DNA of 64,000 bases. Source: Actinoplanes sichuanensis (GTDB lineage Bacteria; Actinomycetota; Actinomycetes; Mycobacteriales; Micromonosporaceae). Position numbers and translations under genes: made by a program. Shown here one piece after another: positions 1 to 8,697 of this stretch (the stretch's first letter is position 1; the number at the start of each line of letters is the position of its first letter). The stretch is taken from the NCBI RefSeq assembly GCF_033097365.1, contig NZ_AP028461.1, positions 9,327,501 to 9,391,500 of the forward strand, given 5' to 3'. Below the pieces are notes generated by a model. That model had not been told where the DNA came from and did no database searches. It saw nothing but the letters and a program-made list of their open reading frames with translations.

Positions 1-826
<826 letters not shown>

Positions 827-941
827 AATCTGTTGAAAAACTCATCCCGGCAACAAAAATGTTGCCAAAGGAATCTCCCACTTATCGCCTAAACGACAAG
901 CCGGGGTATTGCCATAATTGGCACTGGCTTATCAAGCACCC

Positions 942-961
942 TGTTGAGTTCTCAAAGAACA
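942..961 (-). promoter_or_regulatory. boxA-like antitermination element in rRNA leader
   Basis: The minus strand of the leader reads TGTTCTTTGAGAACTCAACA, the motif commonly found ahead of actinobacterial 16S genes. It lies about 115 nt upstream of the 16S 5' end. It probably recruits the Nus antitermination complex, which is inferred from the motif and its position. Confidence 0.7.
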
Positions 962-1017
962 ACCGCACACCTTAAACCGAACCGCTTTCGCGGCCCGCCC
1001 TCCGGGGCACTCGCTCT

Positions 1018-1046
1018 ACTTTACTAGGCCTTCTCGGTGTTGTCAA
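1018..1046 (-). promoter_or_regulatory. rRNA operon promoter
   Basis: The minus strand shows -35 TTGACA (1046-1041), a 17-nt spacer, and -10 TAAAGT (1023-1018). This is close to the housekeeping sigma consensus and reads toward the 16S gene about 190 nt away. An inverted repeat, CAACCGG (1044-1050) / CCGGTTG (1057-1063), overlaps the upstream edge of the -35 box. Confidence 0.85.
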
Positions 1047-1302
1047 CCGGTTTCTCCCGGTTGGTCCCGATCTGCCCTAGTATCTCCGCGCTCAGGCGCA
1101 CGGCTGGGCCGTGATCCGAAGTTCGAAGGTTTTCCGTCAGGACGGCCGGCCGGGCCCCAAAGTTCAGGTCCCGCTCGCTCGCCCGTCTCCCTGGCGGCTC
1201 CCAAAACATTACCCGCTGGTTTCTGGCGCTCCAAATCGGGGGTCACCCTTAGTCGTTTCCGCAGGTCAACGTGGGTGTGCGCTCCTCAAGGAACTCATCC
1301 GC

Positions 1303-1359
1303 CAGGGAGGAAGACAGAAGCAGGGAGGAAGACAGAAGCAGGGAAGGGGAGGACAGAAG
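1303..1359. repeat. Purine-rich 18-bp tandem repeat
   Basis: The 18-bp unit CAGGGAGGAAGACAGAAG occurs at 1303-1320 and again at 1321-1338. A third, degenerate copy runs to about 1359. It sits between the rRNA promoter region and the 3' end of the Rieske-protein gene. No function is evident. Confidence 0.85.
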
Positions 1360-1385
1360 GCCACAAGCGAAGGCGCGCAAGACGC

Positions 1386-2228
1386 TCAGGGGCGGCGCAC
1401 CTCGACCATCCCGTCGCGCACGCGGACCGGCAGGGTCGGCTGATCATTCCCGGCCGGCCCGTGGATCACCGCCCCGTCGTTGATCCGGAAGGTGCTCCCG
1501 TGCCACGGGCAGACCACACACCCGTCGACGACCGACCCTTCGCTGAGCGGCCCGCCCTCGTGCGAGCACCTGTCGATCAGGGCACTCACCTGGTCGCCCT
1601 GGCGGAAGAGCAGCACCGCGGTGTCGCCGACCCGCCGTGCCGCGGGCTTCCCCTCGGGCAGGGAGGCGAGCGACCCGGCCACGGTCCATTCCTCCGGCAC
1701 ACGGGCGACCTCGGGCGCCGCATGACTGGTCCCGCCGCCTTGGGCGTACGACAGATGCCCTCCCAGAAAGGCACCGGCACCCGCAACCGAAAGGCCCGCG
1801 AAAGCCAACGCCCGCCCCGATTTCGATCGCCCGGTGAGCCGGGCGATCAGGGAGCCGGCATAGAGCCCGGTGGCCACCAGATTGGTGGCGGCGTGGACGA
1901 GCCCGACCCGCCGCCGGTCCCGGGTCATCTCCGACCAGTCGACCCAACCGGCCACCGCGGCCGGCAGCACCCCGGCCAGACCGACCCCGATGAGGGCGGT
2001 CGAGGCGTTCGACCGGGACGGGCGGAGGTCGAGGACCGCGGCGGAGAGGAAGGCCCCGATCGGCACCTGGACGAGCACCGGGTGGAGTGGATGCCCCAGC
2101 CGGCTCCCGTGCAATACGTCGCGCAGGGTGCGCGGCCGGACCGCGGACGAGACCGCGGCCTGCAGTTTGTCGCTGGCGCCGTCGAGGGCGTCGGCCTGTT
2201 CGATCCGGGTGAGTGCCTGCCGCAACAT
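1386..2228 (-). CDS. DUF2231 membrane protein with C-terminal Rieske [2Fe-2S] domain
   Basis: This 280-aa protein has a hydrophobic N-terminal half (about residues 45-165, several membrane helices) of the DUF2231 type. The C-terminal half is a Rieske domain. The cluster ligands are visible as C221-S-H223 and C240-P-W-H243, with 16 residues between the pairs as in the family. It should hold a [2Fe-2S] centre at the membrane, but the electron donor and acceptor are unknown. It lies 36 bp downstream of the FAD oxidoreductase gene on the same strand, so the two may be co-transcribed and exchange electrons; that partnership is inferred. The start is ATG with a weak purine-rich RBS. Confidence 0.88.
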   Translation of the reverse strand: MLRQALTRIEQADALDGASDKLQAAVSSAVRPRTLRDVLHGSRLGHPLHPVLVQVPIGAFLSAAVLDLRPSRSNASTALIGVGLAGVLPAAVAGWVDWSEMTRDRRRVGLVHAATNLVATGLYAGSLIARLTGRSKSGRALAFAGLSVAGAGAFLGGHLSYAQGGGTSHAAPEVARVPEEWTVAGSLASLPEGKPAARRVGDTAVLLFRQGDQVSALIDRCSHEGGPLSEGSVVDGCVVCPWHGSTFRINDGAVIHGPAGNDQPTLPVRVRDGMVEVRRP

Positions 2229-2264
2229 GTAGTGGCGGTGCCCACCCGGATCCGGCCCAAACGT

Positions 2265-3614
2265 TCAGAGAGCCTTGAGCGCGTCGCCGATGCCGCGGTG
2301 GAAGGTCGGGTACGCCCAGATCTGGCTCTGCAAGGTGGTGATCGGCACCTCGGCGTGGACGGCGACGGCGAGCGCCCCGATCATCTCGCCGCCGGCCGGT
2401 CCCGCGGTGGTGGCGCCGACCAGCACACCCCGGTCCATGTCGGCGACGACTTTGATGAAGCCCTCGTTGCCGGGCCCGTGTACGAAGCCGCGTGAGGTGT
2501 GACCGAGGGGAACGTGCCCGACGCGCACGTTCGTCAGCGAGGAACGTGCTTGAGCAGCGGTGAGTCCGACCGCACCGATCTCCGGGTCGATGAAGGTGAC
2601 GCGGGGTCGGGCGCGGTAGTCGGCACCCGGTCCGCCCTGGCCGAGGATGTCGCGGACGGCGATGTCGGCCTCGTACATGGCCATATGGGTGAAGGCGCCG
2701 TTGCCTGTCACGTCGCCGACCGCCCACACCCGGTCGGCGGCGCGCATCCGGTCGTCGGTGGTCAGGAAGCGGGTGGTCGGGTCGAGTCCGATGCGGTCCA
2801 GGCCGAGATCACCGAGGCGGGCGGCGCGTCCGGTGGCGACGAGGAGCTTCTCGCCGGAGACGGAGCTGCCGTCGGAGAGTTGGACGGTGAAGCCGCCGTC
2901 GTGGGAGACGTTCGTGGCACGGACTCCGGTACGGATGGTGGCGCCGATCACCGAGGCGGCGACTTCGGAGGACTCGGGTTCCTCCATGGCGAGGATCCGG
3001 TCGGACCCCTCGATGATCGTGACCTGGACCCCGAAGCGGGCGAAGACCTGGGCGAACTCGCAGCCGATGGCACCACCACCGAGGATGACGAGCGACTCGG
3101 GCAGGGTGGTGGCCTCGACGGCTTCCCGGTTGGTCCAGTACGGGGTGCCGGCGAGACCGTCGATCGGCGGGATGACGGCGACCGTGCCGGTGGCGACGAC
3201 CAGGGCGCGCGAGGCGGCGTACTCCTGCTCGCCGACCTTGACCCGGCCGGGACCGGTGATGGTGGCCCGGCCGCGCACGAAAGTCCCGCCCTTACTCGTG
3301 AACCTGTCGACGGCGACCTTGTCGTTCCAGTCGTCGGTGGCCTGCTCGCGGATCCGGCGGGCGACGGGCGCCCAGTCGGGTTCGACGGTGGCGGCGCCGG
3401 CGAGACCGGGGATGCGGCGGGCTTCGGCGAGCGCGGATCCGGCCCGGACCATCATCTTGGTCGGGATGCATCCCCAGTACGGGCATTCGCCGCCGACCAG
3501 GTTGTGTTCCACCCCGATCACGTCGAGTCCGGCGGCGGCGAGTCGTCCGGCGGCCTCCTCGCCGCCCACGCCGAGTCCGATGACCACCACGTCCACGTTC
3601 CGCACGTCGTCCAT
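2265..3614 (-). CDS. FAD/NAD(P)-dependent pyridine nucleotide-disulfide oxidoreductase
   Basis: This 449-aa protein has the class I flavoprotein disulfide reductase layout. It has an N-terminal FAD motif (VIGLGVGGEEAAG), a redox-type motif GGECPYWGCIPTKM near residue 41, a central NAD(P) motif (ILGGGAIGCEFA), and a C-terminal dimerisation domain. Family members include dihydrolipoamide, mercuric and mycothione reductases. The usual C-terminal catalytic His-Glu dyad (HPT-x-x-E) is not present: the sequence reads WAYPTFHRG. It is therefore probably not a canonical lipoamide or mycothione reductase. The cysteine pair is kept. The downstream Rieske gene suggests an electron-transfer role, which is inferred. 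Confidence 0.88.
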   Translation of the reverse strand: MDDVRNVDVVVIGLGVGGEEAAGRLAAAGLDVIGVEHNLVGGECPYWGCIPTKMMVRAGSALAEARRIPGLAGAATVEPDWAPVARRIREQATDDWNDKVAVDRFTSKGGTFVRGRATITGPGRVKVGEQEYAASRALVVATGTVAVIPPIDGLAGTPYWTNREAVEATTLPESLVILGGGAIGCEFAQVFARFGVQVTIIEGSDRILAMEEPESSEVAASVIGATIRTGVRATNVSHDGGFTVQLSDGSSVSGEKLLVATGRAARLGDLGLDRIGLDPTTRFLTTDDRMRAADRVWAVGDVTGNGAFTHMAMYEADIAVRDILGQGGPGADYRARPRVTFIDPEIGAVGLTAAQARSSLTNVRVGHVPLGHTSRGFVHGPGNEGFIKVVADMDRGVLVGATTAGPAGGEMIGALAVAVHAEVPITTLQSQIWAYPTFHRGIGDALKAL

Positions 3615-3705
3615 GGGTGTCAGCTAACCACCGATGGGTTTCCTCATGTGGGCGGTGCGGTGGCCGATTCAGAACCTTCGCGGAAGCGGGTAACACCGAG
3701 GAAGC

Positions 3706-3764
3706 GGCGGCCATGAGGGGGCGATGGCGAGCGTTGGCTGGCGCTCACCATTCTCATGGCCGCC
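3706..3764. repeat. Long inverted repeat
   Basis: The arms GGCGGCCATGAG (3706-3717) and CTCATGGCCGCC (3753-3764) are perfect 12-bp complements. Inside them, a partial second pairing (GGCGAGCG with CGCTCACC) could extend the stem. It lies in the roughly 225-bp gap between phr and the oxidoreductase gene. There is no T-run, so it may be a processing or operator structure rather than a terminator. Confidence 0.6.
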
Positions 3765-3794
3765 CATCGGTGTTCAAAAGTCGGTGTTTGAAAG

Positions 3795-3836
3795 ACCCGC
3801 CGGAAGAAGGTTTGACGGACGCAACCGCCGGCGGGT
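3795..3836 (-). terminator. Terminator after phr
   Basis: A 9-bp stem, ACCCGCCGG (3795-3803) / CCGGCGGGT (3828-3836), begins 4 nt past the phr stop codon. On the minus strand it is followed by the mildly U-rich GTCTTTC. It probably ends the crtB-phr transcript. Confidence 0.6.
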
Positions 3837-3840
3837 CCCG

Positions 3841-5163
3841 TTATCGCAGCCAGACCGCTTCGTCCCGGTGTGATTCGAGCGGGCCGGGGTAGTCGAGGCT
3901 GCGGAATTCCGACTCGGGGAGACGCCACGGCTGGTGCACGGCGGCGCCGTCGATCCCCTTCAACTCAGGTACGTAACGACGAACGTACACGCCTTCGGGG
4001 TCGAATCGGAGCGCTTGGCGGATCGGGTTGAAGCGCCGGTAGGGCCGGGTGTCGTTGCCGGTGCCGGCGGTCCACTGCCAGTTGCCCGAGTTGTTCGGTA
4101 CGTCTCCGTCGAGGAGCCAGCGGAAGAACCAGGCGACGCCGGGCCGCCAGTCGATGCCGAGGTGTTTGGTGAGGAAGGCCGCGGTGATCAGCCGGGCACG
4201 GTTGTGCATCCAGCCCTCTTCGCGCAATTGGCGCATGCCGGCGTCGACGATCGGCACGCCGGTGAGCCCGTCTTTCCAGTGTTGGAGGGCGTCGTCGTCG
4301 TGGCGCCAGTCACGGTCGGCGGCCGGGCGCATCGCCTCGGTGGAGAGTGTCGGGAAGGCCCGGGTGACCTGGTAGTAGAAATCGCGCCAGCAGAGCTGGC
4401 GGACGAAGGCGTCGGCGCCACGTTCGCGGGCCGCCTCGGCGAGAGCGAGTGGGGAGAGGCAACCCCAGCGGAGGTACGGGCTGAGTCGGCTCGTGCCGTC
4501 GCCGGGTAGATCGTCGTGCGCTTCGCCGTACCCCTCGATGTCCTGTCGCATCCACGTGGTGAGCCGGTGTCGCGCCGCGGTCTCGCCACCTTCGCAGGCG
4601 TGCGGTGATTCGCCGGCCGGGAGGCCGGGCAGGCGGCCGATGGTGACGCCGTTCGGGAGGTCGATCTGTTTCGGTGTCGGCGCCTGTCGTCGCCAGGTGG
4701 CCGCTGACCAGGAGCGGAAGTAGGGCGTGAAGACCTTGTAGGACTCGCCGCCGCCGCCCGGGCGGACCGCGCCGGGTTCGACGACGGTGACGCCGGGGTG
4801 GAGTTCGAGGCCGATGCGGTGGCGTTCGCTCTCGGTCCGGAGGCGCTGTTCGCGGCGGCGGGCGTATCCGCTGACGTCGGCGGCCAGGTTGATCGTCTCG
4901 GCGCCGGTGTCGCGGGCGACGCGGATCGTCTCGGCGACCGGGTCGCCCTCCCGGACGATCAGGTCGCCGCCCCTGTTGCGGAGCTGTTCGCGCAGGTCGA
5001 CGAGGCTTTGGTGAAGGAAGCGGGTGCGGTTCGGGGAGAGGCCGGCGAGTTTCGGGTCGAGGACGTAGAGGGGGACGGTCCGGTCCGCGGCGCAGGCTGC
5101 GGCGAGTGCCGGGTTGTCGTGTACACGCAGGTCCCGGGTGAGCAGGACCACCGCGGTACCCAT
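3841..5163 (-). CDS. phr: Deoxyribodipyrimidine photolyase
   Basis: This 440-aa protein has an N-terminal alpha/beta antenna domain (VVLLTRDLRVHDNPAL) and a C-terminal FAD-binding helical domain with family motifs (SPYLRWGCLSP, CWRDFYYQ, MHNRARL, NNSGNWQWTAGTG, FNP). The length fits class I CPD photolyases. It uses blue light to split UV-induced pyrimidine dimers. The chosen ATG (5163-5161) overlaps the crtB stop as TGATG; a GTG one codon earlier is also possible. Translation is thus probably coupled to crtB, which fits joint light induction of photoprotection and DNA repair, as described for Streptomyces crt/lit loci. Confidence 0.95.
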   Translation of the reverse strand: MGTAVVLLTRDLRVHDNPALAAACAADRTVPLYVLDPKLAGLSPNRTRFLHQSLVDLREQLRNRGGDLIVREGDPVAETIRVARDTGAETINLAADVSGYARRREQRLRTESERHRIGLELHPGVTVVEPGAVRPGGGGESYKVFTPYFRSWSAATWRRQAPTPKQIDLPNGVTIGRLPGLPAGESPHACEGGETAARHRLTTWMRQDIEGYGEAHDDLPGDGTSRLSPYLRWGCLSPLALAEAARERGADAFVRQLCWRDFYYQVTRAFPTLSTEAMRPAADRDWRHDDDALQHWKDGLTGVPIVDAGMRQLREEGWMHNRARLITAAFLTKHLGIDWRPGVAWFFRWLLDGDVPNNSGNWQWTAGTGNDTRPYRRFNPIRQALRFDPEGVYVRRYVPELKGIDGAAVHQPWRLPESEFRSLDYPGPLESHRDEAVWLR

Positions 5164-6050
5164 CACGCCGCCAGTTGGACCGGGGTGCCGGGCCGGGTGA
5201 GGAGGCTACGCACGGCGACGGCGGCCCGGCGGTGGTTGGGGACGGTGGCGCGGCGGCCGAAGACGTCGTAGTCGATCGCCTCGATCTGGTCGAGGATGCC
5301 GCCGTAGAGCTGGAACGCGGTGCGCATGCAGGCCTGCGAGGCGTTCTCGAGCAGCGGGATGCCGGGCGCGGCGAGGGCGTAGTGCTCGCGGGCTCGGGCG
5401 ACCTCGGCCTTGATCAGTGCCTTGACCGCGGGCGTGGCGACGCCCTCGTCCAGGATCGCGCGGGTGACGCCGAACTCGGCGAGGTGGTCTTCGGGCAGGT
5501 AGACGCGGCCGCGTTCGAGGTCTTCGGCGACGTCCCGGATGAAGTTGGTGAGCTGGAAGGCGAAGCCGAGCTGGCGGGCCGGTTCGCGGGCGGCGGCCGG
5601 GTCGGAGGAACCGAGGATGGGCAGCATCATGGTGCCGATGACGGCGGCCGAGCCCTCCATGTAGTCGAGCAGGTCGTCGTAGGTGCGGTAGCTCGTGACG
5701 GTGATGTCCATCGTCATGCTGCGCAGGAACTTCTCGAAGTCTTCGAGGTCGAGGTCGAAGACCGCGATGGTGTGCAGGACGGCCGGCAGGAGTTCATCGT
5801 CGGTGGGTTCGCCGCGGAGCCCGTCGAGGAACTGGTTTGACCATGCGGTGAGCAGGGCAGCCCGCTCGGCAGAGGGCCGGGACTCGGTTCGGTCGACGAT
5901 TTCGTCCGCATATCGGGTGAATCCATAGAGGGCGTGGACATGTCGCCGCTTCCACGCCGGTAGCAACCGGGTCGCCAGGTAGTACGTCCGCCCGTGCTCA
6001 CGGTGCAGTTCGCGGCAGCGCTCGTAGGCAGCTGCCAGATCGGTTTCCAC
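5163..6050 (-). CDS. crtB: Phytoene synthase
   Basis: This 295-aa protein belongs to the squalene/phytoene synthase family. Two aspartate-rich motifs are visible: DEIVD near residue 49, and a second block DVAEDLERGRVYLP with the family signature. It condenses two geranylgeranyl diphosphates to phytoene, the first committed carotenoid step. The start is GTG with GGAGG seven bases upstream. It is transcribed divergently from crtE over a 69-bp gap and overlaps phr downstream, so it heads a crtB-phr operon. Confidence 0.95.
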   Translation of the reverse strand: METDLAAAYERCRELHREHGRTYYLATRLLPAWKRRHVHALYGFTRYADEIVDRTESRPSAERAALLTAWSNQFLDGLRGEPTDDELLPAVLHTIAVFDLDLEDFEKFLRSMTMDITVTSYRTYDDLLDYMEGSAAVIGTMMLPILGSSDPAAAREPARQLGFAFQLTNFIRDVAEDLERGRVYLPEDHLAEFGVTRAILDEGVATPAVKALIKAEVARAREHYALAAPGIPLLENASQACMRTAFQLYGGILDQIEAIDYDVFGRRATVPNHRRAAVAVRSLLTRPGTPVQLAA

Positions 6051-6067
6051 TCCGGGACCTCCGGCTA

Positions 6068-6120
6068 AATCGACGCACGAATCGACGCAACTTCAGAAAG
6101 TTAGGGTACGGTACTGAGCG
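6068..6120 (+). promoter_or_regulatory. crtE leaderless promoter with direct-repeat operator candidate
   Basis: A 10-bp direct repeat, AATCGACGCA, occurs at 6068-6077 and 6080-6089 (12-bp period). Downstream, TACGGT (6107-6112) is a good -10 placed seven bases before the GTG start of crtE, which suggests a leaderless transcript. The second repeat covers where the -35 would sit. Direct repeats at -35 are typical operators of CarH/LitR-type repressors, one of which is encoded at the end of this operon. The site also lies just upstream of crtB on the other strand. Confidence 0.55.
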
Positions 6121-7190
6121 TGGCCAATCACACCCTCGAGGGAAATCGTCTCGAAGCGATCCCTCGCCAGCCGGTCTCGCACCGAGCGCTGATCGGCGCC
6201 GTCGAGGGCACGCTGGCCGACTTCCTCGCCTGCCAGATCGCCTCCCTCGATACCGTCGACCCCGCTCTCGGCGGGTTCGCCCGGACCACCCGCGACCTGG
6301 TCATGGCCGGAGGCAAGCGCATTCGACCGACCTTCGCCTACTGGGGCTGGCGCGGCGTCGTCGGATCCCACGAACCGGTCGAGGGCGTCTTACCCGCTCT
6401 CGGCGCACTTGAACTCATGCACACGTTCGCGCTGGTCCACGACGACCTGATGGACCGGTCCGCCACCCGGCGCGGCCGGCCCACCGCACACCGGCTGTTC
6501 GCCGCCCAGCACGGCGAGCGGTTCGGTGACTCGGCCGCCATCCTGGTCGGTGACCTGTGCCTGGTCTGGGCCGACCAGTTGCTCGCCCGGACCGCGCTGC
6601 CGCCCACCACCCTCCTCGATGTGCGCACCCGTTACGACCGGATGCGGGTGGAGGCGGTCGCCGGGCAGTACCTCGACGTGCTCGGCGAGACCGACCCGGC
6701 GGCCTGGTCGGTGGAGCGGGCGCTACTCGTGGCCCGGCACAAGACGGCCAGTTACACGGTGCAGTGGCCGCTCGGGTTCGGGCTGGCCCTGGCGGCCGGC
6801 GGTCACGCCGCTCTCGAGGAGGCGTACCGGATCTACGGTCTCGCCGTCGGGGAGGCCTTCCAACTGCGCGACGACCTGCTCGGTGTCTACGGCGACCCGA
6901 GGATCACCGGCAAACCCGCAGGCGACGACCTGCGCACCGGCAAGCCCACCACCCTGCTCATGCTGGCTCGGCAACTGGCCACCGACGCGCAACTCGACGA
7001 GTTCGAAGCGGCCGACATCACCCGGCAGGCCGAGATCATCGCGGCCACCGGGGCACCCGCCCAGGTCGAGGAGATGATCCGGTCCCGAGTCGACGCCGGT
7101 GTCGCGGCCATAGCCGAGGCCCCGGTCCGCACCGACGCCCGCGCCGCCCTGATCGAGCTGGCCACCGCGGCCACGCACCGACCGGCATGA
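6120..7190 (+). CDS. crtE: Geranylgeranyl diphosphate synthase (polyprenyl synthetase)
   Basis: This 356-aa trans-isoprenyl diphosphate synthase carries the first aspartate-rich motif DDLMD and the second DDLLGVYGD. Basic substrate-binding segments (GGKRIRP, RRGRPTAHR) are present. It elongates dimethylallyl/farnesyl diphosphate with IPP to supply GGPP to CrtB. The GTG start sits directly behind a TACGGT -10, so the mRNA is likely leaderless. It heads crtE-crtI-idi-litR, with crtI 25 bp downstream. Confidence 0.93.
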   Translation: MANHTLEGNRLEAIPRQPVSHRALIGAVEGTLADFLACQIASLDTVDPALGGFARTTRDLVMAGGKRIRPTFAYWGWRGVVGSHEPVEGVLPALGALELMHTFALVHDDLMDRSATRRGRPTAHRLFAAQHGERFGDSAAILVGDLCLVWADQLLARTALPPTTLLDVRTRYDRMRVEAVAGQYLDVLGETDPAAWSVERALLVARHKTASYTVQWPLGFGLALAAGGHAALEEAYRIYGLAVGEAFQLRDDLLGVYGDPRITGKPAGDDLRTGKPTTLLMLARQLATDAQLDEFEAADITRQAEIIAATGAPAQVEEMIRSRVDAGVAAIAEAPVRTDARAALIELATAATHRPA

Positions 7191-7215
7191 TGAAACCTAC
7201 TTTTGGAGCCGTGAC

Positions 7216-8697
7216 GTGCGAATAGTGACCGGACCCACCGACCGGGTCGTCATCGTCGGTGCCGGGCTCGGCGGTCTCGCCTGCGCCCTGCACCTGGCCG
7301 CGGCCGGCCGGCAGGTCACCGTCGTCGAGCGGGAGCCGGTGCCCGGCGGACGGGCCGGCCGGTTGTCCGTCGGCGGGTACGACTTCGACACCGGTCCGAC
7401 CGTGCTCACCATGCCCGAACTGATCGCCGAACCCCTCAACGCGGTCGGCGAGAACCTGAGCGACTGGCTCGAACTGAGCCCGCTCGACCCGGCGTACCGG
7501 GCCTACTACCCGGACGGGTCCACGCTCGACGTGCGTACCGACACCACCCGGATGGCGGCGGAGATCGCCCGAGTCTGCGGCGCCCGCGAAGCCGACGGCT
7601 ACCTGCGGTTCGTCGACTTCACCAGGCGGTTGTGGCAGCTCGAGCGCGACCACTTCATCGACCGGAACCTCGACACCCCGGTCGACCTGATGAACCTCAA
7701 CCTGTTGAAGCTCCTCGGACTCGGCGCGTTCCGGCGACTCCAGCCCAAGATCGACCAGTATTTCCGTGATCCCCGTACCCAGCGGATCTTCTCGTTCCAG
7801 GCGATGTACGCCGGTCTGGCCCCGCACGACGCGCTCGCCATCTACGCCGTCATCGCCTACCTCGACTCGGTCGCCGGGGTCTACTTCCCCAAGGGCGGCA
7901 TGCACGCGGTGCCGAAGGCGCTGGCCGGGGCGGCCGAGAAACACGGGGTCACGTTCCGCTACGACACCACGGTCGACCGGGTGCTCACCTCGAACGGCCG
8001 CGCCACCGGCGTCGTCACCGCCGACGGCGAGCACATCCCGGCCGACGTCGTCGTCCTCAACCCGGACCTGCCGGTCGCCTACCGCGACCTCCTCCCGGCT
8101 CGCCGCCTCCGGCGACTTCGCTACTCACCGTCGTGCGTGGTCCTGCACATCGGTTCCAGCCAGGCTTATTCCAAGATCGCCCACCACAACATCCATTTCG
8201 GTACGGCGTGGAAGGGCACTTTCGACGAGATCATCAACAAGGGTCTCCTGATGAGCGATCCGTCCCTGCTGGTGACGAACCCCACCCACACCGACTCGAC
8301 GGCGGCACCCGACGGCCGGCAGACCTACTACGTGCTCGCCCCCACGCCCAACCTCGAGACCGGGCCGATCGACTGGCGCGGCGGCATGGACCGGCGCTAC
8401 GCCGACGAGCTGCTCCGGGTCCTCGAAGGGCGCGGGTATGTCGGGTTCCGGGACGGGGTCGAGGTGCAACGGATCATCACGCCGGCCGACTGGGCCGACG
8501 ACGGGATGGCTGCCGGCACGCCGTTCGCGGCCGCGCACACGTTCGCCCAGACCGGGCCGTTCCGTCCGTCCAACCTGCACCCGACCCTGCCCAACGTCGT
8601 CTTCACCGGTTCCGGCACCCAGCCCGGGGTGGGTGTGCCGATGGTTCTGATCTCCGGGAAGCTGGCCGCCGACCGGATCACCGGAGGTTCCGCATGA
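7216..8697 (+). CDS. crtI: Phytoene desaturase
   Basis: This 493-aa FAD-dependent desaturase has an N-terminal Rossmann motif (VIVGAGLGGLACALHL) and the early PGGRAG motif. The C-terminal signature GSGTQPGVGVPMV is typical of bacterial CrtI. It converts phytoene to lycopene in several steps. The chosen start is GTG at 7216 with GGAG eight bases upstream. The gene overlaps idi by ATGA, indicating a tight operon. No lycopene cyclase is present in the window. Confidence 0.94.
   Translation: MRIVTGPTDRVVIVGAGLGGLACALHLAAAGRQVTVVEREPVPGGRAGRLSVGGYDFDTGPTVLTMPELIAEPLNAVGENLSDWLELSPLDPAYRAYYPDGSTLDVRTDTTRMAAEIARVCGAREADGYLRFVDFTRRLWQLERDHFIDRNLDTPVDLMNLNLLKLLGLGAFRRLQPKIDQYFRDPRTQRIFSFQAMYAGLAPHDALAIYAVIAYLDSVAGVYFPKGGMHAVPKALAGAAEKHGVTFRYDTTVDRVLTSNGRATGVVTADGEHIPADVVVLNPDLPVAYRDLLPARRLRRLRYSPSCVVLHIGSSQAYSKIAHHNIHFGTAWKGTFDEIINKGLLMSDPSLLVTNPTHTDSTAAPDGRQTYYVLAPTPNLETGPIDWRGGMDRRYADELLRVLEGRGYVGFRDGVEVQRIITPADWADDGMAAGTPFAAAHTFAQTGPFRPSNLHPTLPNVVFTGSGTQPGVGVPMVLISGKLAADRITGGSA

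Larger units (their letters stand above)
829..1385. other. Non-coding region upstream of the rRNA operon
   Basis: This stretch holds the 16S leader, the boxA-like element, the promoter, and about 340 bp further upstream. A second -10-like sequence, TACTAG, is on the minus strand near 1075-1084 and could be an additional rRNA promoter, but no clear -35 was found. No convincing protein gene is seen. Confidence 0.7.

Noticed and set aside
1275..2495. Long plus-strand ORF opposite the Rieske and oxidoreductase genes
   Set aside because: It is the antisense of confident minus-strand genes in high-GC DNA; no family similarity.
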